A DNA stretch of 64,000 nucleotides from Laburnicola sp. R22_1 (Eukaryota; Ascomycota; Dothideomycetes; Pleosporales; Didymosphaeriaceae): positions 1,116,001-1,180,000 of the forward strand of contig JACONQ010000014.1 in NCBI GenBank assembly GCA_014281115.1. The letters run 5' to 3'. Under the pieces are notes generated by a model. The model was given only the letters and a program-made list of their open reading frames with translations, was not told the DNA's origin and searched no databases. How positions within the stretch are numbered: the stretch's first letter is position 1; each line of letters begins with the position of its first letter. The translations under genes and the position numbers were made by a program. Of this stretch, positions 44,850-56,029 are shown one piece after another.

Positions 44850-47800
44850 AACGGTCCGGAGTCGCCGTACATAAGCGATGCGCTTGGAGGACATCAACCT
44901 CGACAACAGTGGGCACAAGGCGACCGATCACAACAATGGCGACCCCAAACTCACACACGACCACCAGCGACCGCGTATCGCGAAATCACGCCATTTCCGC
45001 AGCAGCCGACAATTGGCATACCCTACAGACCGCCTGAACTTCCCCACGACCCGTACAAGACGCTGCCGCCACGATGGTCACGCAACGACAGGCTTAACGC
45101 CAGCACAATCACGCAATTCTCAAAGATCTGGGACAACAGCAAGAAGTATATAGGGGACGCGTACGATCTCCTGGATGACAAGATCAAGATCTTCTTCAGC
45201 ATCTGTTGGCAGGTCGACATTAAAGAGGAAGAGTTTCATGCGGTGTTTCCTCGTATTCTCACCGGACGCGCAGAGATGTTCTACATCCAGGTCGTACAGA
45301 GGGACGACAGCTTCGCTAGTGCGTACATGGCGATTAAGAACCATTTTGACCATGACGTCCACCATCAGCATTACTACACGGACTGGACTACTACAAGCTT
45401 TGCTCGCACACGAATGGAGAACCCCAAAAAGGGCCTACACGAGGTGTTGCAGATCCTGCTGGATAAGCTGCAGCTGTGCCAACGCGCGCTTGGGAAGAAC
45501 TTTGAAGGCGAGGATGCTTTGCGTACGACGGTCATCAATGCGTGCCGTGGAGTTCCTGAACTCGAAATGGCACTGTTTAAGCCAGCCCTAATCTACGAAG
45601 GGCTCTTTTCAGACTTACAGTCTGCAATTGAGACGCACCTTGCACGTCAGCACACGACACAAATGCTAATGGGGAGCAATACAGTCACAGAGGACCAGTA
45701 CTACCTGGACCGCCGCTACAACAGCAATGGAAGAGATTGAGGGGGATTCAGAGGAGGATTCAGAGGAGGATTTAGAGGCGGAGGTAAATTCAGCGGTGGA
45801 TTCTGAGGAGGCCAAGCAAGCAACAGAGGCAGTCAGCGCTTTAATAGCTATGACAGCGCACGTGGATTCACGCCACGCTAGAAAAAGAAGTGTTTTGTCT
45901 GCCAGAAGGAAGGCTGCTGGTCGACCAACCATACGGACGAAGAACGCAAGGCCGCCCACGCACAGTTTTTTTCCGCATGTCACTTTGCGGACACACAACC
46001 GCCCGCAGACTTCTTCGTGTACCTCGCGGAGTATAAAGGGATTGAACACGCGACCCAGTACAACCAAGAAGGCTGGAGAGAAGAGGAAGCTTACAAGGAC
46101 GAGGACAACGACAATAGCGTCACAGCCGCGTACGTCGAACAACAATTCTTCAAGGAACAATGCCTCGCAGATCAAGCATTCCTGCACCATATCTCTGGCA
46201 ACAACATTTACAGCAGACGTGCACTGTCAACGCCAGCGTCGCAGTTTCTTATTAAGGACCAATACGCGCGATCTGTGTACTAGGAAATCCTGCCTAATAC
46301 TGGCGCCGCCAATGTATCTACAGTTAGTAGGGAACAATACCTCGCGCTGACACAAGAAGACCTAACGGTCACAATAGACATATCTATGGCAGGAAAAGCG
46401 TCTATCAAATTTGGCAAGGGCTGTGTTACCGCGTCTATCGGCACCGCGCAGGTCCCTACAGAGATCGGGAAAATTAATTTCAAGGTGCTTGAAGCGCCCA
46501 CACCGTTCCTGCTGTGCCTTGCAGATATGGATAGGTTGAATGTCTATTTCAACAACACCACGGATGAGCTCGTACAAGGAGAACACCGCACCCTAGTGAT
46601 CCGAAAATGGGGACATCCGTGGTTCCATCTCAACAAGAGAGAGCGCGCAACGATGTTTCTAACAGAGACTGAGTTAAGACGGCTGCATCGCTAGTTCAGG
46701 CACCTAGCTATCATACAACTCGTTAAGCTATTAAAAAATGCCAGTCACAACGACTTTAAAGAAAGAACTCTTAAGGAAATCACAGAGTTCTATTATCATT
46801 ATTAACTAAATAGCTCCGCGCCGCGCCGATTTAAGTTCACCCTTAAGGACGATCGCTACTTTAATTACAAAATCCTTGTTAACGTGATGTACCTGGGCAA
46901 CAAGCCCGTACTGCACATGGTCGATGCGTCCACTGCGTTTCAAGGCGCGAAGTTCCTCAGCGCTATTTCGGCCAAGGAGACGTGGAAGGCACTACGGATG
47001 TTATGGATTGACACCTACTAAGGCCCGCCGGATATTATTACACACAATGCAGGCACTAACTTCGCAAGCGCAGAGTTCCGCGCTAAGGCAAAGATTATGG
47101 GAGTAACGTGTAAACAAGTGCCTACAGAGGCGCACTAGTCTATAGGCAAGACTAAGAGGTATCATGCGCCCCTACGCCGCGCATAGGATATACTCCATGT
47201 CAAGCTCGCCAGCACTATGTCTAACAAGGCGATCCTTCAGATGGCTGTGAAAGCCGTCAACAATACGGCCGGCCCTGACAGGCTAGTCCCAACTCTGCTG
47301 GTCTTTGGGGCGTACCCACATATGACGACGGAGTCACCACCATCACCGTTAATAGTCAAGCGCAGCAAGGCTATTCAAAAGGCGACAAAAGCCCTGCGCA
47401 AGATCGCCGCAGAGCGCCAGGTCGCAGACGCCCTAAACACCTAGAATAGACCTGCTACTAAAGACGTACTCGCACTCCTACTATAAAGCGAGGTTTTAAT
47501 CTAGAGAGAAAGTAACAGCTAGAACAGCCTATATAAAATCACTAGTATAGATGGCCACAACATCACTGTTAACATAATTAATACTCTAACAACATTTAGA
47601 TCAACTGTTGTCAAGCTATACTACAGACCAGACCACCTCTAGAGCGACCCTAATGCGCCACACGCACTGCATAAGCCACCTGCAGATGTGAAAGTACCTA
47701 TGGCAGCGCAACTAAGTAAGAGAGGCCGTCCTCTAGGATTAAAAAACAAGCGCAAGGCGAATGTGTATATAACTAAGAAGGAGGAGGCCGACTATGAGCT

Positions 47801-49406
47801 AGCGATTAAGCTACGCAATAATGGGGTTATTACGACCCTAGGCGCACCCTTTAAGGCGTCCGACAATTAAGAGATTAGTGACCTCGTAGGCCGTGGAGTG
47901 TTCAAGTTTGAACTGTACGATAAGGAATTGCACAGCGGGATCCGAATTTTCAAATCGCGTCTTGTACAAGAGGTTAAAGGAATAACAACTAAGCCCTACG
48001 AGAAATCCCGTCTAGTCATCCAAGGCTACCAGGACCACGACAAGGAAGCTATCTTAACACAGTCTCTAACTATTCAACGCTGTAGCCAGCGTCTAATTAT
48101 GGCCCTAGCGCCTGTACTTATACAACGTAAGATAACTATTAAGCTGCGCGATATAACACAGGCATACCCTTAAGCGTAGAAAAATCTCTAGAGAACAATT
48201 CTTGCACATCTCCCCTCAGAACTAGTGTTAAAATATTCGGAAGGCACGCTGCTTCACGTGATCAAACCGCTGTATGGGATCGCGGAGGCAGGGGTTCATT
48301 AGTGGACAACGTACCACGGACATCACTATAAGGAATTGGACATGTCCACATCAACGTACGACCCTTGCTTATTAGTCACAAACGGGGACGCAGACGCCTT
48401 CAGACTCGTCGGCATACAGACCAACAATACCCTCATGCTTAGGACAGCCGCATTCTTGTCGCTTAAAGAGAAAAAGCTCAAGGACGCACAGTTCTAATCA
48501 AAGCCAAAGACTGTCCTAACGCTAGATGTGCAACTAGACTTTAATAGTTGCACGCTTATAATGGAAAATGGCAAAGCGATCTTAAACCTTAAGCAAAAGG
48601 GACAAGAAGGAAAGATTAAGCTTATGGACATTAAGGCGTATAATCGCGCGCAACAGTACACAGAACAGCGCGCCTGCGGGGCGTACATCGCCTTAACGTG
48701 CCAACTAGAGGCTTCTTTCGATTTGTCCATAGCCGCGCAAGCGCAGCAACCTTTGGATAAGGACATTAGGGCGCTTAACAAGCGCCTTAAATAGCAAATA
48801 AAGAACCTTAACCGCGGTCTGCGCTATGTACCTGTTGACCTTATTAATGCTAAGTTAATAGTCTTTGTAGACGGCTTATTTGCTAATAACAAGAACCTTA
48901 GTTTGTAGCTAGGCTTTGTATTAATGCTTGTTAATAAGTCTACAGACGTTAATAACACCTTTATAATCTATAACAATGTGATCCACTACAGCTCTATAAA
49001 ATGCAAACGCGTCACACAAAGCGTACTGGCCTTAGAAATCTATAGTATGGTTAATAGTTTTGATATTAGCATCGCTATTGCAACCACCTTGAGGATGATC
49101 ACAGAACGCCTTAGACTACCTGCAATTCCCTTGGTTATCTGCACAGATTCGTACTCGCTGTACGAGTGTCTAGTGAAGCTTGGGACAACAAAGGAAAAGC
49201 GCCTTATAATCGACATTATAGCGTTGCGCCAGTCATATAAGCATCGCAAGATCACTAAGATCTGCTAGATTAATAGTGAAGACAATCCTGCGGACGCTTT
49301 TACTAAGGCATCACTAAACCGCGCCCTTAAGCACCTTATTAACAGGAATAAGTTAACAGTCTAAGTTGAGGGCTGGGTACAGAGGCCAATAGGCTCTAAT
49401 ATTTAA
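44850..49406 (+). pseudogene. Copia-1 gag 3' part and pol (protease, integrase, RT, RNase H)
   Basis: A single frame broken only by in-frame stops, no frameshift. Gag is open to 45740. RGG repeats follow at 45741-45800, then a zinc knuckle CFVCQKEGC at about 45890. Protease near 46285: LPNTGA, where DTGA is expected. Integrase: MVDAST keeps the first Asp; THNAGTNF has Asn for the second Asp; SIGKTKRYH has Lys for the Glu. RT: LRDITQAYP keeps one Asp near 48150, while VGIQTNNTLML near 48420 has lost the DD pair. RNase H: FVDGLF near 48870, CTDSYSLYE near 49140, and DNPADAFTKASLN near 49285. Stop TAA 49404-49406. Confidence 0.93.
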
Positions 49407-49456
49407 TGCTTTACACATAGTTAATATAGACATATATAGTTACTACTAAGCTATCT

Positions 49457-49475
49457 AAAAAGAAAAGATTTCTAG
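49457..49475 (+). other. Purine-rich tract before the Copia-1 right LTR
   Basis: AAAAAGAAAAGATTTCTAG directly precedes TGTTGG. It is the best candidate for the plus-strand primer; the purine run is imperfect. Confidence 0.5.
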
Positions 49476-49672
49476 TGTTGGATTATAGGCATTAGTAGAT
49501 ATATTGGCTGCCTAACAATGCCTAATAGACCGCCTTAATCCTACTTTAGCCCTACTTAGACAAGAGCATGTACACCTCTATAGCATCCACACAAAGATAA
49601 GAATAAGAATCAATCTTCAAATGTAATCCGTTTTCAGTTCCTTTCCTTTCACTAGTGAGAGCCTATCCAACA
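49476..49672 (+). repeat. Copia-1 right LTR
   Basis: 197 bp, TGTTGGATTATAGGC to CCTATCCAACA, without an insertion; it shows the empty site of pogo-D. Confidence 0.95.
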
Positions 49673-49800
49673 TTTTATAATATTTTATAATATTTTATAA
49701 TATTTTATAATATTTTATAATATTTTATAATATTTTATAATATTTTATAATATTTTATAATAGTTTATAATATATTATAATGCCTTATAATACCTTATAA
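49673..49800. repeat. Tandem 10-bp satellite (TTTTATAATA)n
   Basis: About eight clean copies followed by decayed ones (TAATGCCTTA). Together with 39222-39252 it forms one array into which Copia-1 inserted. It differs in sequence from the 10-bp array at 9771-10026 but has the same period. Confidence 0.93.
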
Positions 49801-49840
49801 TGCCTTTTAGTACTATAAGAATAATAGAACTATTCTTTTT

Positions 49841-50694
49841 AGAGGAGGGGGTAGTGTAATAGATTAAATACTAATGCTCTAGAAATAGCCCTAATCTCTA
49901 GTGCTAGCCTAGAAATAACACCCCTTGTTTCTAGCGCTAGTCCTAGTTAGGCCTAGTATCCTATGCCTATGCGCACTACCTTATAGTATGCGTAGGCGAT
50001 TACTAGAATCCCTACGCAATATCTTACTTATAGAGTTTAATTAACTATTATCTTAACTCTAACTATCGATCCTTTACATAGATAACTTCCCTACTTAGTC
50101 TTCTTAGACTAACTAGACTATAGTTACCTATACCTATACTATAGCAGACAAACCTATAGCAGATAAACCTTATTTAGGAGGGTAGAATAGTAAATAGAAA
50201 CGCTCTTCTAGATTAGTTTAGAGTACTATAGCAGTATTAATTCTTATTAATTAGTTTATAGTTTATAGCTAGTAGTCTAAGAAGCTAGAAAAAAATTATA
50301 TATTTAAAATAGCGCTATAAATCTTTTTATAGTTTAAGGCAGTTCCAGAAAAATAATATAATAGTAAATACTAGATATATACTAACCTTATAGGGATAAT
50401 AGTGGCAAGGTAAGAATTATAAAAGGGACTCTAGTCTAGCAACTAGTATAAGCGCCTAAGTTAGTATTTACTTCTAGTATAACTCTAGTTTATAATTCTA
50501 TTTATAAGTAGCTATATATATAGGACTATTAACTATTTTTTATTTTTAGTTCTAGATATCTTAGTGTAGCTTATATTACCTTAGAAATATATATATATAT
50601 AACCTTTATTAATAAGTAGCTCCTTTAGCCTAGCAACTATAAAACTTTTTAATTTTAATTTTTTGCTATTATATATTGCGTATAAGTTCTAGCC
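49841..50694 (+). repeat. Candidate polypurine tract and 3' LTR of Gypsy-3, then degenerate sequence
   Basis: AGAGGAGGGGGTAG at 49841-49854 is followed by TGTAATAG, the form expected for a Gypsy 3' LTR start. The LTR end was not found and no partner was seen, so this rests on the tract and position only. The rest, to 50694, is AT-rich with no gene that I can recognise; 50134-50166 contains two copies of CCTATAGCAGAYAAACC-like text. Confidence 0.4.
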
Positions 50695-50763
50695 TTTTAA
50701 GTAGGCTGGCAAATAGGTATAGGTTAGGTTGGGATTAGGGTCTTACGTAAGTAGGGTTAGGCT

Positions 50764-50829
50764 AGGGTTAGAGTCTTACGTAATCTAATCTAACCTAACC
50801 TAACCTTACTTACGTAAGACTCTAACCCT
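50764..50829. repeat. Perfect 20-bp inverted repeat in the left end of the unclassified transposon
   Basis: AGGGTTAGAGTCTTACGTAA at 50764-50783 and its exact complement at 50810-50829, around a 26-bp loop of CTAACC repeats. A third copy of TAGGGTCTTACGTAA lies at 50736-50750. Unusually well kept for this region. Confidence 0.92.
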
Positions 50830-51504
50830 AATATAATCTACTAGTAAGCTGTATACACTACTAAGCTGCGCACTCTACTAAAATACGTGCGCCTTTTTAA
50901 TAAATAACTAAATAATAATAAAATTAAATCTATATAAATATATATATAAAATATTCCTAATGGCTTCTATATTAGGTTTTCTTATAGCCTTATATATAGC
51001 ACTTTAAGCATATTAGTAGTGCTTACTAATAGCTCTAAGATATCTAGCGCTAGATATTTACCTACGCCATTATTTCTGTCTCTACAGCTAGCCTCTAACC
51101 TTCCTAGCCTATAAGAGTCCCTCCTATAGTAATATACTGCTATCTCTATTGCCTCTTTTTCTCTTAGCAATAGTTACCCTAATATAGCTTAGTATTCTTC
51201 TTAGTAAAGATTATTATAAAGTGTATTACTATCTAATATCCTTTTATAAGCTAAGCTAGAGCCTAATATATAGGACTTTATAATTAATAACTAAAGAAGT
51301 TATATAGTAGCTAGGCCTACTATTATAGCTAAGCAACTATATAAGGCGTCTTAGTAGTCTAGCACCTTTTACTATTAGCTTCTTACCTTAGGGAAGACAG
51401 CGTTCAGACTATAGTAAGCAATAATAGGACACGCTTAGGATAGTATAGAATAAGCCCTATTCCTTAAAAGCTACTCTTAATTAACTGCTCTAAAAAGACT
51501 AAAG

Positions 51505-52590
51505 CCCTAATACGCGTGTAAATATTAAGAAATTCTTACTTATTAATATAAAAGATATAATTGTGCATAAGCTTAAATACTTTATATTTATATATAGCTT
51601 TAAGTAACGCATAGTAAATAATATCTAGTAGCTATAGTAGATATAAGCTATAAGCTAGTATATAAAGACTAATAATCTTATTCTTTATATAGAACTAATT
51701 AAATTTAGGCGTTATATAGCTACTATAGCTATCTAGAATAAGTAGATAATAGGCTCTAGCTAAGCGTAACGCAGTCTAATAGTTAAAGGGCTTAAGCTAT
51801 TCTAGGCTAAGCTTATTAGTTATCTAGCTATTATTGCTTACTATAAGCCTCTAGTCGCCTAGAATAAGCTAATACTAGCTAGCTTAGTGTAGCTTTTTAG
51901 ATAGTATAATAAATAGTAAGAGCACCTAGCCTAACGCGCTAATATATTTAATTGCTGTAACCTAGTTACAATTGCTAGGCTGTATAGCGATTGCTCGCCT
52001 AACTCTATTAGAGCTTATAATAACCTTAGATGTGCTAGCAATCCCTATTATAAATATTATCTTATTAAAATTTTATATATCTTTATCTATTATGCTATAC
52101 TTCTAACGCGTATCCTTAATAAGCTTAAACTAGGCTCTAAACTTAACTAAATCCTAATAGAGAGCACGCTAAGTATGCAGCTTCCTATTCTACTTAGTTA
52201 TAAGCTCTACCTAGCTATTAACAAAGCGTAACACCTAGTTCTTACTAATAGGCTATAAAGGCAGAATCTAGCCTTAAGCTTAAAGTAGGACGTCTACTAT
52301 TTAGCGTATATTAATAATATAGGATAGAAAGTCTTATCTATTAAAGTCTAGAATCTAGTAAATAAGAGACTACTCTTTAAGAGGCAATAGCTTGCGTTTA
52401 TTAAATATTATCTTAATTCTAGCTTAGACACTATAGAGGCGCAACTAGAGAGTTAATTTAGAAATATTATAGGCTGCTGCTATAGCGCAAATTAACTAAT
52501 AAGAATAAGACTTAATTAAGACAAAAGTAAGACTAAGTCTGCCTTCTTTTAATAGCAATTAAGCTTATTATTGTTAAGCTATAGTTAAAA
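51505..52590 (+). pseudogene. Degenerate frame inside the unclassified transposon, family not recognised
   Basis: A plus-strand frame broken only by TAG/TAA for about 360 codons: for example KKFLLINIKDIIVHKLKYF near 51520-51580, IFNCCNLVTIARLYSDC near 51945-51995, and CSPNSIRAYNNLRCASN near 51990-52040, then KYYLIKILYIFIYYA, and NSSLDTIEAQLES near 52415-52455. A further piece in another frame lies upstream (51417-51510, NNRTRLG and KLLLINCSKKTKALIRV). Cys-rich spacing around 51950-52040 hints at a zinc site. Probably the transposase, from position only. Confidence 0.45.
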
Positions 52591-52800
52591 AGATAAACGC
52601 GTTGTGTTGCGTTTTAGTAGGGTGCGCAACTTAGTAGTGTGCGTAGCTTACTAGTAGATTATGTTAATCTAATCCTACTTATATAAGACTCTAACCCTAA
52701 CCTAACTCTAGAATACCCATTTAGTTTATAATAAATAGCTATTATAATTAATTAAAAATATATTTTAAATAATATTAAACTAAGTTAAATTAAGCTAGGG

Positions 52801-52860
52801 TCTTATATAATTAGGTTAGATCTTATATAATTAGGTTAGGTCTTATATAATTAGGTTAGG
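52801..52860. repeat. Three tandem 20-bp repeats in the right end of the unclassified transposon
   Basis: TCTTATATAATTAGGTTAGR three times in a row. TATATAA is the RIP product expected from TACGTAA-like or TACATAA text, and AGGTTAGG matches the words in the left end. Clusters of CCTAACC in the other orientation follow to 52980. Confidence 0.9.
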
Positions 52861-53016
52861 TATAGGTTAGATTGGGTTTAGGGTTTTACATAATTAATCT
52901 AACCTAATCTAAGGTCTGTGCGACCTAATCCAACCTATACCTATAGTCTATGCGACCCTAACCTAACCCTATACCTAACCTGGGTACTTCGAATCTATTT
53001 ACCAGCCTACTTTTAA

Positions 53017-54880
53017 GTCTTAACTTCTTAAGAAAAATCTAAATAACTTGTTTACCTTTATCTAGAGATAAGATTATATATACTCTTATTCTAAATAAAG
53101 GCTATAAATTTTACTAGTATTCTTTCTTTTATTTTACCTTAGCTTATATCTAACTATATTAGGAAATTTTTTTTAGAGAGGCTACTTAACTATGCGCAGA
53201 TATACGCAGACGTGCACATACTTATATATTTTTGCATAAGTAATTTGCTAGCACAAAAATGCTTAGAGATACGTAGATATACGCAGACTTACGCAGATGT
53301 GCACAAATAGTTTAAATAAGTAATTTTTTAAAGCTTTATAACTTTGTTACTAGTAAAGCTATAATTTTAATTTTTTAGTAGATTTATAGAGAAAATACTA
53401 GTCTTTAATTACTTAATTTAAAAATACTATTTTTATTACGTAATTAGTTAGTAATTAATAAAAAACTCTTTATTTTACTAGTTATAATATATATTACGTA
53501 ATATTTATATATAAAAATATAGTACTAATAATATATTATTTAAATTTTTAAAAAGGTTTTAATAAAAGTATAGTAGTTAAAAAGTTATGAAAGTTTATAC
53601 TTTTTAAAATAGTGTTCTTTGCTAAGTCACTAATTTTCGCCTAATCTAATTCTTTTAAATGATTATAAAACTAAATTTTTCTATTTTTAAATCTATAAAA
53701 TCCAGAATTTAGAGTTAGGTAGAAGTTTTATATAATACGCTAGTAATTAGTACTATTATATTAACTAGTAATTACGATCTAGTAAGAGACTTTAACTTTA
53801 TACTTTAAAAAATCTTTTTTTAAAGCTTACTAAGTGCTTACTAAGCTTTTTTTAAATTTTAGCTAATTAAAGAGCTTTATTTGCTTATTAATTAGCATTT
53901 TATAGGTAGTATAGGCATCTAGGGTACCCTAGCTGCCCTAGCTGCTCTAGGTGCACTAGTAGCATAGGTGCGCATTTTTGCGCAACCTTACGCATGCGCA
54001 CACTAAGAAAAAAGTAGTATTACTAGTGCGCTCTAAGCGTATTTAGTGCGTAGGCGTGCGCAGTCTTACACAGGGCCGCTTAGGTGCCCTAGGTGCTTAT
54101 GCGTGCACAAATTTTTTTCTAATATATTGCTTTCTCTAAAGGCTTCTTTTATAGAGATACTATCCTATTAGCAATAAATAATAATAGTAGTATTAGGATA
54201 TTAATAATAATATATCTTTAAGGTAGATAAAAGAATACACGCTCTACTATAAGATAGGCAAGATTAGATATCTATTTTACTATTTCTATTTAAAGCTAAT
54301 ATATAGAAGAAGGGCTATAATTCTTTTAGATAACTCTAATAAAAAACATATATATCTAGTTACTATCTTCTTTACTATATCTCTTACTAATAGAGTACTA
54401 AATAATACGTAACTTTTACACTCCCTTTTAGAGTAGACAGTTTTAAAGTATGCAATTAAAAAGTAAGATCTTGCTATCTTAAGGCAACCATTATAGTAAA
54501 GGATAAGCTTATACTTATATTTAATAAAGGCTATTGCACTCTATAAGATGCTATAATTGCAAATTTGTAGAGCTGGCTATAAGGACACATTGAAAGTTAT
54601 CTTGGAGGACAACCGCAAGGCTGCTAGAAGGGAAAAAAAGCGTGAGTAGCCCAAGATGCGTTGACCGCTAAACGAAGGGTTTTTGGGGAAGACAAGATGA
54701 AGTTAAGTCCGTGAAATGCGCTCGTGGAACACCAGCCGTTGGGTAGGTAGCATCAACATAGACTTGGCCTTGGTAACACATAGTAATTAAAATTGCTATC
54801 CTACCATATAACTATGCGGCTGACAGCCTACAGGGTCCTATCCTAGTACTAGTTATACTGCCCACAAGGCACCACAATCC
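53017..54880. other. AT-rich intergenic stretch, no gene seen
   Basis: Two features stand out. A loose direct repeat of about 50 bp (GATATACGCAGAC ... GTGCACA ... AAGTAATTT) at 53199-53246 and 53276-53326. A GC-richer patch at 53930-54110 with repeated GCTGCCCTAG, TAGGTGC and TGCGCA words. From about 54580 the base composition becomes balanced as the protease relic is approached. No coding frame, RNA gene or LTR was recognised. Confidence 0.6.
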
Positions 54881-54883
54881 TAC

Positions 54884-55778
54884 TCAAATACCAAAAGTAG
54901 GCATTGGCATAACAATCTCTGCGTCGAGGACATCTTCGATATCCTTTAGTACGAGGTGAATCGGCGTGATATACGCCATTCCGGTTGGCCCAGCTCCAAA
55001 TAAAAGCCCAGCCCATCGCCCAGCGCGAATTTTATCGTTGAAGAGTACTACACTTCCAGAATCACCACCTTGCGCGGTTGGTGTCTCACGAGCGGTATAG
55101 TTCTGCGTCATTCCCCAGCAATATCCTGGGTTAGACGGCGAGAAGCCGTATTTCTCAGCTACACTCCCTCGTTCGATGGTGTTTACCAGGCTTTCCGCCC
55201 CGTTAGTTCGCCAAAGACCCATCCACTCGTTCTACCCAGAAATCCCACCTGTACATCGGCTTCCCAGGGATTGACAATTTCAAATTCTGAGGTGGCAGCG
55301 CCGGGGAGGAGATGCGTTGTAACCCCCTTTCGAATAGCGTCTCTACTCAGCTCGGCTGGAGCTTTAAAATCGTTTTTTCACACTCGAATGCGGTGTTCAT
55401 TTCGATGATCGCCCAATCCAAAATGAAATTTTTCGAGCCAGTCTTCCGAGATTCGACAATCGTCCTTCTCCCAGACGCCGCCTCAACCCACCCAATGTTA
55501 CGGTTCCAGCCTTCCGCGTGGGTGAGATCTCTCCTCAGTTCCTCAAAATATGCTTCAGCGCCGGCGATGCTCCTTTTCAAGTCCGCCTGCCTTTCTTCTG
55601 TGCCTTCAACGGACGAGAGGATATCCAGACGTTCGCGCATCCTCTTTGGATTATTGAGGCTATCGAGCGTAATGCCGATATTGTTATGCATTTTGTAAGC
55701 AGTTGGGTAGTATGTGTAGAAAGTGTATATTGTAGAAGTATCTGTGTTCAGATGTGTATATGCCTGTGTATCGTACAT
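54884..55778 (-). pseudogene. Trypsin-like serine protease relic (PA clan), truncated and frameshifted
   Basis: Read from 55778 to 54884 on the minus strand. The catalytic Asp region reads ILDWAIIEMN near 55420-55390 and the Ser motif QGGDSGSVVLF near 55075-55040. The His region of the triad should lie upstream and is not present, so the N-terminus is missing. Three frames are used in turn. One base appears lost in an A run near 55372, after which DFKAPAELSRDAIRKGV can be read, and another near 55214, between GWVFGEL and NGAESLVNTIERG. Composition is normal and there is no RIP signature, unlike the repeats around it. It looks like a cellular gene in decay rather than a transposon gene. Confidence 0.75.
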
Positions 55779-56021
55779 GGAGTGATTAAAGGCTCGTATA
55801 TAGTAGGCGAGCTAACTTATAAGACTAATATTGTCATATAACATAGCTCTAGGCTGCTCACACACCCCCTTTAGGTTTAAACGCATATTTAAAGCTAATA
55901 TTGGCTATAGGTCCCCCTCTACCTTTGTGTGGCAGCTACATTTAGGTTGAGAACTAGTCTCTGTATTAGTGCAGTCCTAGGTAGGTAGCCGTCCGCCGTC
56001 GTAGTGTTGGTAAACCTCGCT
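55779..56021. other. Short spacer between protease relic and hAT, no gene seen
   Basis: About 240 bp of balanced composition with no reading frame or repeat recognised. It is the left flank of the hAT insertion; CTATACTA at its end is the target duplication. Confidence 0.7.
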
Positions 56022-56029
56022 CTATACTA

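Larger units (their letters stand above)
39253..49672 (+). mobile_element. Copia-1, Ty1/Copia retrotransposon, TTTTA target duplication
   Basis: LTRs of 197 bp (left 39253-41242 once the pogo-D insert is removed, right 49476-49672), with inverted ends TGTTGGAT...ATCCAACA in the right copy. TTTTA flanks it at 39248-39252 and 49673-49677. One frame holds gag, protease, integrase, RT and RNase H in the Copia order. It carries pogo-D in the left LTR and pogo-E in gag. RIP is light, with full codons readable throughout. Confidence 0.96.
20892..49854 (+). mobile_element. Gypsy-3, plus-strand chromovirus split by pogo-B, Gypsy-4 and Copia-1
   Basis: Its own sequence lies at 20892-22910, 26978-28620, 36987-39252 and probably 49678-49854. 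Gag and protease, then RT and RNase H, then integrase and chromodomain appear in that order, and the pieces join at TA or short target duplications. A candidate polypurine tract (AGAGGAGGGGGTAG) at 49841-49854 is followed by TGTAATAG, a plausible 3' LTR start. No 5' LTR was identified. It is the oldest layer in this part of the window. Confidence 0.8.
50701..53010 (+). mobile_element. Unclassified TIR transposon with AGGTTAGG-rich ends
   Basis: 2310 bp. TIRs GTAGGCTGGCAAATAG (50701-50716) and, inverted, GTAGGCTGGTAAATAG (52995-53010), one transition apart. TTTTAA lies directly outside each end (50695-50700, 53011-53016), a 6-bp duplication, or a TTAA duplication with extra T. Both ends carry clusters of AGGTTAGG, TTAGGG and TTACGTAA words over about 130 to 200 bp. 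A degenerate frame of unknown family lies inside. I cannot place it in a superfamily. Confidence 0.7.

Noticed and set aside
45120..46190. Antisense and alternate-frame open reading frames over Copia-1 gag
   Set aside because: The sense frame carries gag, RGG repeats and a zinc knuckle; the others are frame shadows.
50720..50830. TTAGGG-like words suggesting a telomere or internal telomere tract
   Set aside because: The words are mixed AGGTTAGG, GGGTTAGG and TTACGTAA, run in both orientations and lie just inside TIRs, so they are subterminal repeats of a transposon rather than a telomere array.
55200..55380. Introns explaining the frame changes in the protease relic
   Set aside because: The missing codons between the three frames can be read through as family-like text if one base is restored at each point, leaving no sequence to splice out.
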